Assembly: GCA_902381685.1 (NCBI GenBank)
Contig: LR698958.1
Location: 1,932,833 to 1,996,832, forward strand
Reading direction: 5' to 3'
Source of the DNA: Lachnospiraceae bacterium
GTDB lineage: Bacteria; Bacillota; Clostridia; Lachnospirales; Lachnospiraceae
Length of the DNA stretch: 64,000 bases
In this document: positions 6,965 to 14,800 of the stretch, piece by piece
Position numbering within the stretch: the stretch's first letter is position 1
Layout of the letters: each line of letters starts with the position of its first letter
The notes under the pieces: generated by a model
Seen by the model: the letters and a program-made list of their open reading frames with translations, nothing else
Told to the model about the DNA's origin: nothing
Database searches by the model: none
Translations under genes and position numbers: made by a program

Positions 6965-9124
6965 TTATTTTTTCATTTCACGCTGTGGCCTGAACAGTAA
7001 ATATAGGAATCCTGCTATTAAGATAAACGCTGCTACCGTTCCAATTCCAAATACTCCGTTTGTGACAAGCATTCCAACCTGATATACGCAAAGAGAAACT
7101 ACGTATGCAAGTAATGTCTGGTATATGATTGCAAACCAAAACCATTTTGCATTATTCATTTCCCTTTTAATCGCCCCCATTGCGGCAAAACAAGGTGCGC
7201 AGAGAAGATTAAAAATAAGGAAAGAATACGCCGCCAGCGCTGTCATGCTCGCTGCAAGCTGCCCCCAGATTTCAATACCGTTATCCGCATTTACTTCCGC
7301 AAATCCAAACAGGATACCAAATGTACCTACAACGTTTTCTTTGGCGATTAATCCTGTAACTGCTGCCACTGCCATTTTCCAGTCACCCCAGCCAAGCGGT
7401 GCGAAAATCGGAGCAATCACGCCGCCGATTGCAGATAAAATACTGCTGTCCAACTGTTCCGGCTCAAGCATTTTGAATGTTCCGTCTATCCAGCCGAAGT
7501 TCATTAAGAACCAGAGCACAATTGTTGAGAGAAGAATAATCGTTCCCGCTTTTTTAATGAATGACCAGCCTCTCTCCCACATGCTTCTCAATACATTTCG
7601 CACTGTCGGCATATGGTATGCAGGAAGTTCCATAACAAACGGCGCCGGATCTCCCGCAAACATTTTTGTTTTCTTTAAAATAATTCCCGAGCAGATAATT
7701 GCAGCAATACCTACAAAGTAAGCGCTTGGCGCCACCCACCATGCTCCGTCAAATAACGCTCCGGCAATCAGTGCGATAATCGGAAGTTTCGCCCCGCACG
7801 GTATAAATGTTGTTGTCATAATTGTCATTTTACGGTCACGGTCATTTTCAATTGTTCTCGATGCCATAATCCCCGGAACACCGCAACCGCTTCCGATTAA
7901 CATCGGAATAAATGATTTTCCCGAAAGACCGAATTTGCGGAAAATTCTATCCATAATAAATGCAACTCTCGCCATGTAGCCACACGCTTCCAAAAATGCA
8001 AGGAAGAAGAAAAGTACAAGCATCTGTGGAACAAATCCGAGAACCGCTCCTACACCTGCAACAATACCGTCCAAAATAAGTCCCTGTAACCAGTCTGCGC
8101 AGCCGATGGCATTTAATCCGCTTTCTACTAAAGCAGGAATACTAGGTACAGTAATTGATTTTATTCCGAACAGATGCCAACCTTCTCCAAACACTCCGTC
8201 ATTCGCCCATGCTGTCGCCCAGTCTCCTACCGTCGTGACCGAAACATAGTAAACCAAGAACATAACTACCGCAAAAATCGGTAGAGCAAGCCAACGATTT
8301 GTAACAAAATGGTCGATTTTATCTGACGTAGTCATTTTTTCTTTTTTCGATTTTGTCAGACATTCCTCTATAATAGAAGAAATATAAATATACCTCTCAT
8401 TTGTGATAATGCTTTCCGTATCGTCATCAAACGCGTCTTCCATCTCTTTAATCTCTGCTGATACGTCAACATTTTTCTTCATCACGCCCGCAATCTTATC
8501 ATCTTTTTCTAACAATTTGATTGCAAAAAATCTTTCCTGTTCCTTTGGAACAATTCCCGACAGTTTATTTTCTACCTTTTCAATAATGTCTTCCGCCTCT
8601 TTTGAAAACTCGTGTATTCTTTCAGCGCTTTTCTTTTTCTGCGCGATGCCGACCGCTTTTTCAGCCGCCTTTGTAATCCCCTTACCTTTCAGCGCTGAGA
8701 TTTCCACAACTTCACAGCCAAGTTTCCTGCTTAATTTATCAATATGGATTTTGTCGCCATTTTTTTCCACAATATCCATCATATTTACCGCCATGATTAC
8801 CGGAATTCCAAGTTCCATTAACTGCGTGGAGAGATATAAGTTTCTCTCCATGTTTGTTCCGTCTATGATATTTAAAATGGCATCAGGACGTTCCCCTACC
8901 AAATAGTTTCTCGCCACAACTTCTTCCAGTGTGTATGGAGAGAGGGAATAAATTCCCGGTAAATCCATAATGATCACATCTTTATGCCCTTTTAGTTTTC
9001 CTTCTTTCTTCTCTACCGTTACCCCCGGCCAGTTTCCCACAAACTGATTCGCCCCGGTCAACGCATTGAACAGCGTTGTCTTACCACAGTTGGGGTTTCC
9101 CGCAAGTGCTATCTTTATTGCCAT
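6965..9124 (-). CDS. feoB: Ferrous iron transporter B
   Basis: A 719-residue FeoB. The N-terminal GTPase domain carries G1 GNPNCGKTT (residues 9-17), the DLPGIYSLSPYT switch/G3 region and the G4-like NMMD. A linker helical domain follows, then the polytopic membrane domain with gate motifs GSGCGVPGIMASRTIEN and FIPCGAKLPI and a second GATE region near APIFAPLGWGDWK. It imports Fe2+ across the cytoplasmic membrane. Length is typical for Firmicutes. Two feoA genes lie upstream and the Cys-rich partner downstream. A DtxR-type operator sits 37 bases before the start, so feoB can be controlled separately from feoA. Confidence 0.97.
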   Translation of the reverse strand: MAIKIALAGNPNCGKTTLFNALTGANQFVGNWPGVTVEKKEGKLKGHKDVIIMDLPGIYSLSPYTLEEVVARNYLVGERPDAILNIIDGTNMERNLYLSTQLMELGIPVIMAVNMMDIVEKNGDKIHIDKLSRKLGCEVVEISALKGKGITKAAEKAVGIAQKKKSAERIHEFSKEAEDIIEKVENKLSGIVPKEQERFFAIKLLEKDDKIAGVMKKNVDVSAEIKEMEDAFDDDTESIITNERYIYISSIIEECLTKSKKEKMTTSDKIDHFVTNRWLALPIFAVVMFLVYYVSVTTVGDWATAWANDGVFGEGWHLFGIKSITVPSIPALVESGLNAIGCADWLQGLILDGIVAGVGAVLGFVPQMLVLFFFLAFLEACGYMARVAFIMDRIFRKFGLSGKSFIPMLIGSGCGVPGIMASRTIENDRDRKMTIMTTTFIPCGAKLPIIALIAGALFDGAWWVAPSAYFVGIAAIICSGIILKKTKMFAGDPAPFVMELPAYHMPTVRNVLRSMWERGWSFIKKAGTIILLSTIVLWFLMNFGWIDGTFKMLEPEQLDSSILSAIGGVIAPIFAPLGWGDWKMAVAAVTGLIAKENVVGTFGILFGFAEVNADNGIEIWGQLAASMTALAAYSFLIFNLLCAPCFAAMGAIKREMNNAKWFWFAIIYQTLLAYVVSLCVYQVGMLVTNGVFGIGTVAAFILIAGFLYLLFRPQREMKK

Positions 9125-9160
9125 ATCGTTTCTCCTTTAAGTTTGTTTTTTCTTGTTTTT

Positions 9161-9176
9161 ATTAGTTTTAACTAAC
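9161..9176. promoter_or_regulatory. DtxR-type operator upstream of feoB
   Basis: ATTAGTTTTAACTAAC, a near-perfect palindrome with the same half-sites as the boxes at 1470, 9685 and 46854. It lies in the 68-base feoA-feoB gap. I see no strong -35/-10 pair here, so it may act on read-through or on a weak promoter. Confidence 0.6.
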
Positions 9177-9192
9177 CCGTAGTTAAAAAAAA

Positions 9193-9414
9193 TTACTCTA
9201 CTTCTATCATTTCTGCATCTGCTTTTCGTATGGACAATTCATATCCTCTGACTGTAACTTCAATCGGATCACCAAGCGGCGCTACTTTTCTTACGAGAAC
9301 TTCCACCCCTTTTGTAATTCCCATATCCATAATTCTTCTCTTTACCGGGCCTTCCCCATGTAATTTCTTCACCTTGGCAGTTGCCTTGCAAGGTATTTGT
9401 TTTAATGTTTTCAT
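9193..9414 (-). CDS. feoA: FeoA domain protein (second copy)
   Basis: A 73-residue SH3-like FeoA protein. It has the pattern GEGPVKRRIMDMGITKGVEV, VLVRKVAPLGDPIEVTVRGY and LSIRKADAEMIEV, matching the FeoA consensus. FeoA is a small cytoplasmic protein thought to modulate FeoB GTPase or channel function. It lies 14 bases after the other feoA and 68 bases before feoB on the same strand. Confidence 0.93.
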   Translation of the reverse strand: MKTLKQIPCKATAKVKKLHGEGPVKRRIMDMGITKGVEVLVRKVAPLGDPIEVTVRGYELSIRKADAEMIEVE

Positions 9415-9428
9415 ACTCTCGTCCCTTC

Positions 9429-9641
9429 CTATACCATAATTTTATTTGCCATGTCTCTTCCGATGGCAACTCTGGAATTTTTCACATTTACAATCAGATT
9501 TCCACCTATTTCCGATACAACCGTAACTGTTCCTCCCGTGACAAATCCGAGATTTTCAAGAAATCTTCTTGTCTCTTCTTTACCGCCCACTTTTTTAATT
9601 ATCGTTTCCTGTCCTGTACTCATCATTGATAATGGCATCAT
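9429..9641 (-). CDS. feoA: FeoA domain protein (first copy)
   Basis: A 70-residue FeoA-type SH3-like protein (RRFLENLGFVTGGTVTVVSE, GGNLIVNVKNSRVAIGRDMA). It is the first gene of the feoA-feoA-feoB cluster. Paired feoA genes are common in clostridia. The promoter -10 is embedded in a DtxR-type operator, so it should be repressed when iron is replete. Confidence 0.92.
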   Translation of the reverse strand: MMPLSMMSTGQETIIKKVGGKEETRRFLENLGFVTGGTVTVVSEIGGNLIVNVKNSRVAIGRDMANKIMV

Positions 9642-9684
9642 TACACCCTCTTCTTTCTGATATTGATAAACATTTTCATCTATC

Positions 9685-9700
9685 GTTAGTATACTCTAAC
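9685..9700. promoter_or_regulatory. DtxR-type operator covering the feoA -10 box
   Basis: GTTAGTATACTCTAAC. The minus-strand -10 TATACT (9693-9688) lies inside the inverted repeat, an ideal layout for metal-dependent repression. Confidence 0.75.
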
Positions 9701-9716
9701 CACAGTACACTGTCAA
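9688..9716 (-). promoter_or_regulatory. Sigma-A promoter of feoA-feoA-feoB
   Basis: Minus strand TTGACA (9716-9711), 17-bp spacer, TATACT (9693-9688), overlapping the operator. Confidence 0.8.
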
Positions 9717-9731
9717 TAACTTTATCCGAAT

Positions 9732-9760
9732 TTGTTTTTTTCTTCTTTATATGTTATACT
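9732..9760 (+). promoter_or_regulatory. Promoter of the DtxR-family regulator gene
   Basis: TTGTTT (9732-9737), 17-bp spacer, TATACT (9755-9760), divergent from the feoA promoter. The -35 is weak. Confidence 0.5.
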
Positions 9761-9811
9761 TACAAAGACGAAATCGAACACAAAATTTTATAGACAAAGG
9801 AGAATTTATTG

Positions 9812-10177
9812 ATGAAAACAGCAATTAATGAATCTGCTGAAAACTATCTTGAAACAATATTAGTGTTAAGTAAAACCCTTCCTGTTGTCCGTTCTGTAGA
9901 TATAGCAAATGAACTGGGATTCAAAAAGTCCAGCGTAAGTGTGGCAATGAAAAATCTTCGTGAAAAAAATCAGATTACAGTTACTGATGCGGGATTTATT
10001 TATCTTACAGATGCCGGGCGGGAGATTGCGGAGATGATTTATGAGCGACATGAATTACTTACCGCATGGCTTATCAGACTTGGCGTACCGGAAGAAATTG
10101 CATCGGAGGACGCCTGCAAGATGGAACACGTTATCAGTAAAGAGAGTTTTGAGGCAATTAAACGACACGTGCATTAA
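9812..10177 (+). CDS. DtxR-family metal-dependent transcriptional repressor
   Basis: A 121-residue regulator: winged helix-turn-helix (about residues 10-65, VDIANELGFKKSSVSVAMKN as recognition region) and the metal-binding/dimerisation domain. Candidate ligands are His in YERHELL and the DACKMEH triplet. The Cys-x-x-Glu-His arrangement matches the iron sensors DtxR/IdeR (Cys102, Glu105, His106) rather than the Glu of manganese-sensing MntR, so Fe2+ is the likely effector. It lacks the C-terminal SH3 domain, as many short clostridial members do. ATG 9812 has AAAGGAG nine bases upstream. Divergent from feoA, it is the obvious candidate to bind the four RTTAG-N6-CTAAC boxes. Confidence 0.88.
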   Translation: MKTAINESAENYLETILVLSKTLPVVRSVDIANELGFKKSSVSVAMKNLREKNQITVTDAGFIYLTDAGREIAEMIYERHELLTAWLIRLGVPEEIASEDACKMEHVISKESFEAIKRHVH

Positions 10178-10210
10178 AAAGGGAATACCTTCAAAGAATG
10201 GAGAATGCAT

Positions 10211-10610
10211 ATGAAAAAATCTTTCAAAAAATTTTATCATTATTTTCTTTTCTATTCTTTTGATTACTGGAGTTTTGTGTATTGTACAATTCATGTATCA
10301 TTCTTTTAAAACTCCGAAGATTGAGAAGAAATCACATACCTTATATGGCTTTTTGCTAACAGATAAAAATCAAGAACGCTTACCCGTAACAGCAACTATT
10401 GATTTTGAAATAGGAACATATCCTTTTCAAAATGAGAAAACATCTATACAAGGTAAAATAACCGTTTCATATGCACAAAAAGAGATATATACCACCGACT
10501 TCTACAGCCATAATCTTGAGAGAAAATATATATCCATTGAAGATATTTCTAAACAAAAAAGTGTTGCAACTGTTTTTTCAGTTTGCAACACTTTTTATTA
10601 TGGATTATGA
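10211..10610 (+). pseudogene. Decayed small membrane or exported protein gene
   Basis: A + strand remnant. ATG 10211 (MKKSFKKF) is out of frame with the following hydrophobic stretch FIIIFFSILLITGVLCIVQF. Skipping a single base in the A/T runs near 10225-10235 would join them into a normal signal-anchor protein. The main frame (from TTG 10260) continues with an extracytoplasmic-looking sequence and at its 3' end runs straight through the hairpin terminator of the opposite operon, ending KSVATVFSVCNTFYYGL. The natural C-terminus has therefore been lost too. No recognised domain. A functional short protein from a non-ATG start is possible but less likely. Confidence 0.5.
10555..10596 (-). terminator. 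Bidirectional terminator at the end of the fibre operon
   Basis: A 14-bp perfect stem (AAAAAGTGTTGCAA / TTGCAACACTTTTT) around a 13-base loop, with A/T tracts on both sides so it can work on either strand. It lies immediately after the last gene of the SipW-type operon. Confidence 0.85.
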
Positions 10611-11212
10611 TGATTCTTTCTTTTTAAAACATATACAATCGTTGCTGCACAAAGCACAAGGATTCCCATACTCATCGCTATCGGGAAATCATCTCCCGTT
10701 TTTATAGGTTTTGAATTAATATCTTTCCCATCTTCCTGTGCAATCACTGTCCATTCTGTATTGTATTCTTTTTCTGCAATTTCATTGCCAACCGTCACAG
10801 GCACTTCCAATGTAACCGTCACTTTAACTGTCGAGTTACCTTTAAATTGTCCTAATCTTATTTGATTAAATGACACTGCACTCTGACTGATTTCTCTTCC
10901 GTCCTGCTTTACAGAAAATTGCATATCTTTTAACAGTTCCTGTTCGTCTTTGCAATCTGCCTCCAGAAATAAACTGGTTTCTTTTGTTAAATCTTTTGTC
11001 TGAATGATAATTTCCTGTTCCACACTATCACCCGGCATTAATCCTTTTAATTCTTTAAACAAATCATTCTCTGATATGTTCTTTAAATCAAATGTTTTCT
11101 TCTGTCCATTATAAATAATGGTCGGCGTTTCTTTCGCATATGCTTCTCTCGGAACAAACAATAACGCAAGAATGCATACAAGGAATGCAGTTTTCCACTT
11201 ATTTATTTTCAT
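10598..11212 (-). CDS. Membrane-anchored surface protein with KTGD tail, last gene of fibre operon
   Basis: A 204-residue exported protein. It has an ordinary Sec signal peptide (residues 1-26, ending EAYA), an extracellular beta-rich domain (about 27-165) with no recognised family, and a C-terminal tail SKPIKTGDDFPIAMSMGI, a membrane helix and a KRKN charged end. The tail looks like a sortase signal but lacks a canonical LPXTG. Unlike the three SipW-type proteins of the operon, it has a normal leader. It overlaps the upstream gene by 14 bases. As the only member with a wall or membrane anchor signal, it may fix the fibre or adhesin to the envelope. That role is inferred. Confidence 0.6.
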   Translation of the reverse strand: MKINKWKTAFLVCILALLFVPREAYAKETPTIIYNGQKKTFDLKNISENDLFKELKGLMPGDSVEQEIIIQTKDLTKETSLFLEADCKDEQELLKDMQFSVKQDGREISQSAVSFNQIRLGQFKGNSTVKVTVTLEVPVTVGNEIAEKEYNTEWTVIAQEDGKDINSKPIKTGDDFPIAMSMGILVLCAATIVYVLKRKNHHNP

Positions 11213-11801
11213 TTCTCACTGCCTCCTTTAATTCTTTTGTTTCAGAATCGACTACTACCTTTTTCCATGCATCAGACACCGCTCTTTCCGGCTCCGCCTG
11301 AATGGACTGTGTGGAAATATCCACAACCAGTTTCTCTCCATCTTTCTTCTTTACTTCTTTACAATTTTTGATAAATTGTACGGATTCACCATTTTGAAGA
11401 GGTTTGCGGTAATAGTAAATTCCGTCTATCTCCAGCCAGTTATCCTTAAACCCATCTGGAAATTCTAAAGTATAATCTTCGCCTTGTTCCGGAACATTTA
11501 TTGATATATTATCTGTTTTTGTTTCTGCTTCCGAATCTTGTTCTTTCCCCTTCGATGTTTCATAGTAAACAGAAAGATTACATCTGACATATACCGGCAT
11601 ATTTCCCGTATTTGTAACTCTTACATTACTTTTGACCTGTCCGTCAAAATTTTCTTCAATCTTGGCGCTTACTTTCCCTACGTCAAATTGGTTAGTCAAA
11701 TTACCTTTACTCTGTAAATATGCGATGGTAACACCTGCTATTATGACAGTCAAAAGGAGTAACGCAATCGATATTTTTTTCCCTATTTTCTTTTCTTTCA
11801 T
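11199..11801 (-). CDS. SipW-dependent TasA/camelysin-like minor fibre subunit
   Basis: A 200-residue protein. The N-terminus has a basic patch, a hydrophobic core (ISIALLLLTVIIAGVTIAYL) and directly after it GNLTNQFDVGKV, the hallmark N-x-F-x-x-G-x-V of SipW-dependent leaders. The mature part is a beta-sandwich type (VRVTNTGNMPVYVRCNL), as in TasA and CalY fibre proteins. It sits 14 bases after the giant adhesin gene and overlaps the anchor-protein gene. I infer secretion and processing by the SipW-type peptidase encoded at the head of the operon, and a structural or adaptor role in a surface fibre. Confidence 0.7.
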   Translation of the reverse strand: MKEKKIGKKISIALLLLTVIIAGVTIAYLQSKGNLTNQFDVGKVSAKIEENFDGQVKSNVRVTNTGNMPVYVRCNLSVYYETSKGKEQDSEAETKTDNISINVPEQGEDYTLEFPDGFKDNWLEIDGIYYYRKPLQNGESVQFIKNCKEVKKKDGEKLVVDISTQSIQAEPERAVSDAWKKVVVDSETKELKEAVRNENK

Positions 11802-11815
11802 AGCGTATCACTCCT

Positions 11816-14800
11816 TTATTTCTGATAAATATTTTTCTTTCTGTCCGCACCGTCAAGCCATTTCTCATTTACGCGCTCGTTCCGAATAACAACCTCTTCC
11901 TCTGCACCGATGCGAATTGCAATATTGCCCTGCCCGTCCACGTTGGAGGTTGATTTTATATTGTCTCGCCAGTTCCAGTCTAAGTTTTCTGCTATCTGAT
12001 ATTCTCCTACCGGAAGATGTACCGTTGTTGTTCCTTTACCGCCACTTACGTCTATCGGTATTCTTCTTGTTTCTTTGGAATCTTTTTTCACAACATCAAT
12101 ATATACAACACCGTCTTCGTCTGCATTTACATATTCTTTTGTCAGTTTTAATTTTCCAAAGAATTCATGCAATGCATCTCCATAAGTATCTGTGTATACA
12201 GGTCCCTGACTCGCCTCGACATATGTACTGTTTCCGTCTTCAGTGATTGTTGTATACATCTTTGTAGGCAGTTCTGTGATTGGAATAGATTGTTTCTTAT
12301 CCTCCGCCGGATTCCAAACCTGTCGTTCTGTATGCAGCGTTAAATTCGGCTGGGTATACTCTTCTTTAAACAATCCGTTCAGCATATACGCCCCCTTCTG
12401 TGCCAAAGGATTTTCTTCCGGAAGACTTGAAACATGGAATTCCACTTTGTCCGTATAATCACTATGCTGGGAATCCTTTGCTGTTGTCTTTACAATACAC
12501 GGGTAAAGTTCCATATCCGCTGTAATTAGCGTATTTTTAAATGTATCCCATGTTATCATCTTGTCATCGGATTTCCACTGCCATTCTATAAACGTTCCGC
12601 TGTTCCCCAGCAGTTCGTTCATTTTCAAAATCGGCTCTGTATCAAGTACATCTCCATTTTCATTGACAAAACTTCTTGTTCCCTCTTCCACATTTACTTT
12701 ACAGATTGGATTTCCTTCCATATCGTGGTAAGTTACGACATTAGCGCTATTAAATACCGCCGTGTATGTTTTTTCTTCAAACAACTGCTCCGGTTTTAAC
12801 TTCACAACCATTTTATCCGACACCTTAGTTCCCATGCTGCCGTCGTCTTTATAATCTGTATACCAGCCTTTGAACACATATCCGTCGTATTCATATGCTT
12901 CCAACTGCATAGAACCGTCAGTGTTTCTTACTAACTTACGATATTGCTCAGGCTTACCACCCTCTCCCGCGATAACGGTATCAATATTACTGTTTACCTT
13001 AATCGAAGTTTTTACAAATACCGGCCACAAATCCATAAACTGTTTAACAACAGCATCTTTGGAAACAAATGAAATTTTTGAAGCGTCTAACGCTTCTTTT
13101 GAAGCGAATTTCCAAACATGCCCTGCCTGTGGTTTTTGTTGTGTCCAGCCCGCAAAGTACGACTGTTCTACATCTGCAATTTTGTCAAAGTCCGGATTCG
13201 GTGATACACCAAGTCGTTCACCCATATCTTTGACAACAGGATTTATAGTGTCATTATCATTCATGTGATAAAGAACTAATACAGGGCTATAAACTGCAAT
13301 AAACTTATATGATTTTCCTGCGACAATCTCACCGGTGTATACATATTCCGAACCGTTTGATACAGTTTTCAGTATCTGCTGCTCTCCATCTGTTTCACAA
13401 ATCAGAGACATCAATTCATATTTCTTACCATCTGGCTCTGATGAAAGTACGGATACTTTTCCGCTTTCTGCGGTTACCGTCACTTTTGCCTTTCCAAATT
13501 CGTCCGGTAATTCCTCAACCGTATAACTTGGTTTGTTCGGCAAATTGATTCCGCTCGGAAGATTTTCAATCTGATGAATATTCGTTGTTGTTGTCACATC
13601 ATATTTTGCATATACCGGATATAAATCCATTGTTTCTTTTACTTTTAAACGTTCGTCCAGATAAGAAGAATGTTCCCCATCATATTCTTTCAGCAAATAC
13701 GGCTCTGCTTTTTCAACATTCGATGTACAATATTCCTCTTTCGCATCGTAAATATAATTCCACTCTGCGCTGTCTTTTGCGACTTCGTTTCCTGAAATCC
13801 ACCCAAGAAATTGGTAGCCGTTCCGTTTCATCTGTTCATCTGTCGGAGATGCCTTGCGTTCCAATTTCCCTGAAATTTTTCCGCCGTCCTCCGTATCAAC
13901 AGAAACATCAGTTCCGGAAAGCGGATACTTATATTGATGTTCATTATCCGGCGACATAAATATCGCGTCGTCATAGCGTCTCTGTACAGTTGTTTTTACA
14001 TTTCCCATTTCGTCATGGAAAACAACATCTGTACTAATCATTGCACACCCTTTATATACATCTATAACCGCTTCCCAAAGGTTTCCCGTATCCATCGGAT
14101 TATTCTTATATGTCCAACCATCTTTTGATTTTACTCTCTCTAAAGTCCAAAACTGAAAATGGTATCTTGCATCATCAATCGGCACATATTGAAACTGATA
14201 ATGTATGGAACTGCCTGTAGGCACATTTTTTATCTCGCCTGCATTCGGGAAATCTGAATTTACTGAAATGGCATAGTCATTATTTACACTATTTCCGAAA
14301 GGTAAATTGTGCGAATAGACCTTTATCGGCTCAGTAATCTTCATGTCCTCTTTGTAACTCTCATTGCAATCACCCTGATCTGCATGTTCAATATGCTCTT
14401 TTCCCCAGCCAATAACCTCTTCCATACAATAAGCCGGTCCGGCAATATTTTGGAAGCCTTCTCCGTAAGTGTGTATAACCTTTGTATAAAATTTAGACTC
14501 TGCAAATTCATCTCCATTATCCTGTTCAAATGCTTTCGCCCAATACTCTACTTCATAATTAAACCTTGCCACATATGTAACCTTTTCCGTCAAGTCCGGC
14601 ACTTTATACCTGTACTCTCTGCTAACACATACTTCCGTTCCATCAGCCTGTTTTTTATACCAGCCACGGAATTGGTATCCCTTCGGGAATTCTTTCGTTC
14701 CGCCTTCCGCTTCAACGTCAATATAGACATTATTTTTATCTGATTCTACGAGTGTTCTTCCAACACCCTCTCTTAGCGTCACATCTGGATTTTCATCTTG

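Noticed and set aside
9141..9192. A separate strong promoter for feoB at the 9161 operator
   Set aside because: No convincing -35/-10 pair could be read around the operator, so only the operator is reported.
13585..14743. Several + strand frames of 100-144 codons within the giant adhesin gene
   Set aside because: The minus strand is a single 1669-codon frame with coherent repeats; the + frames have no plausible starts or known motifs.
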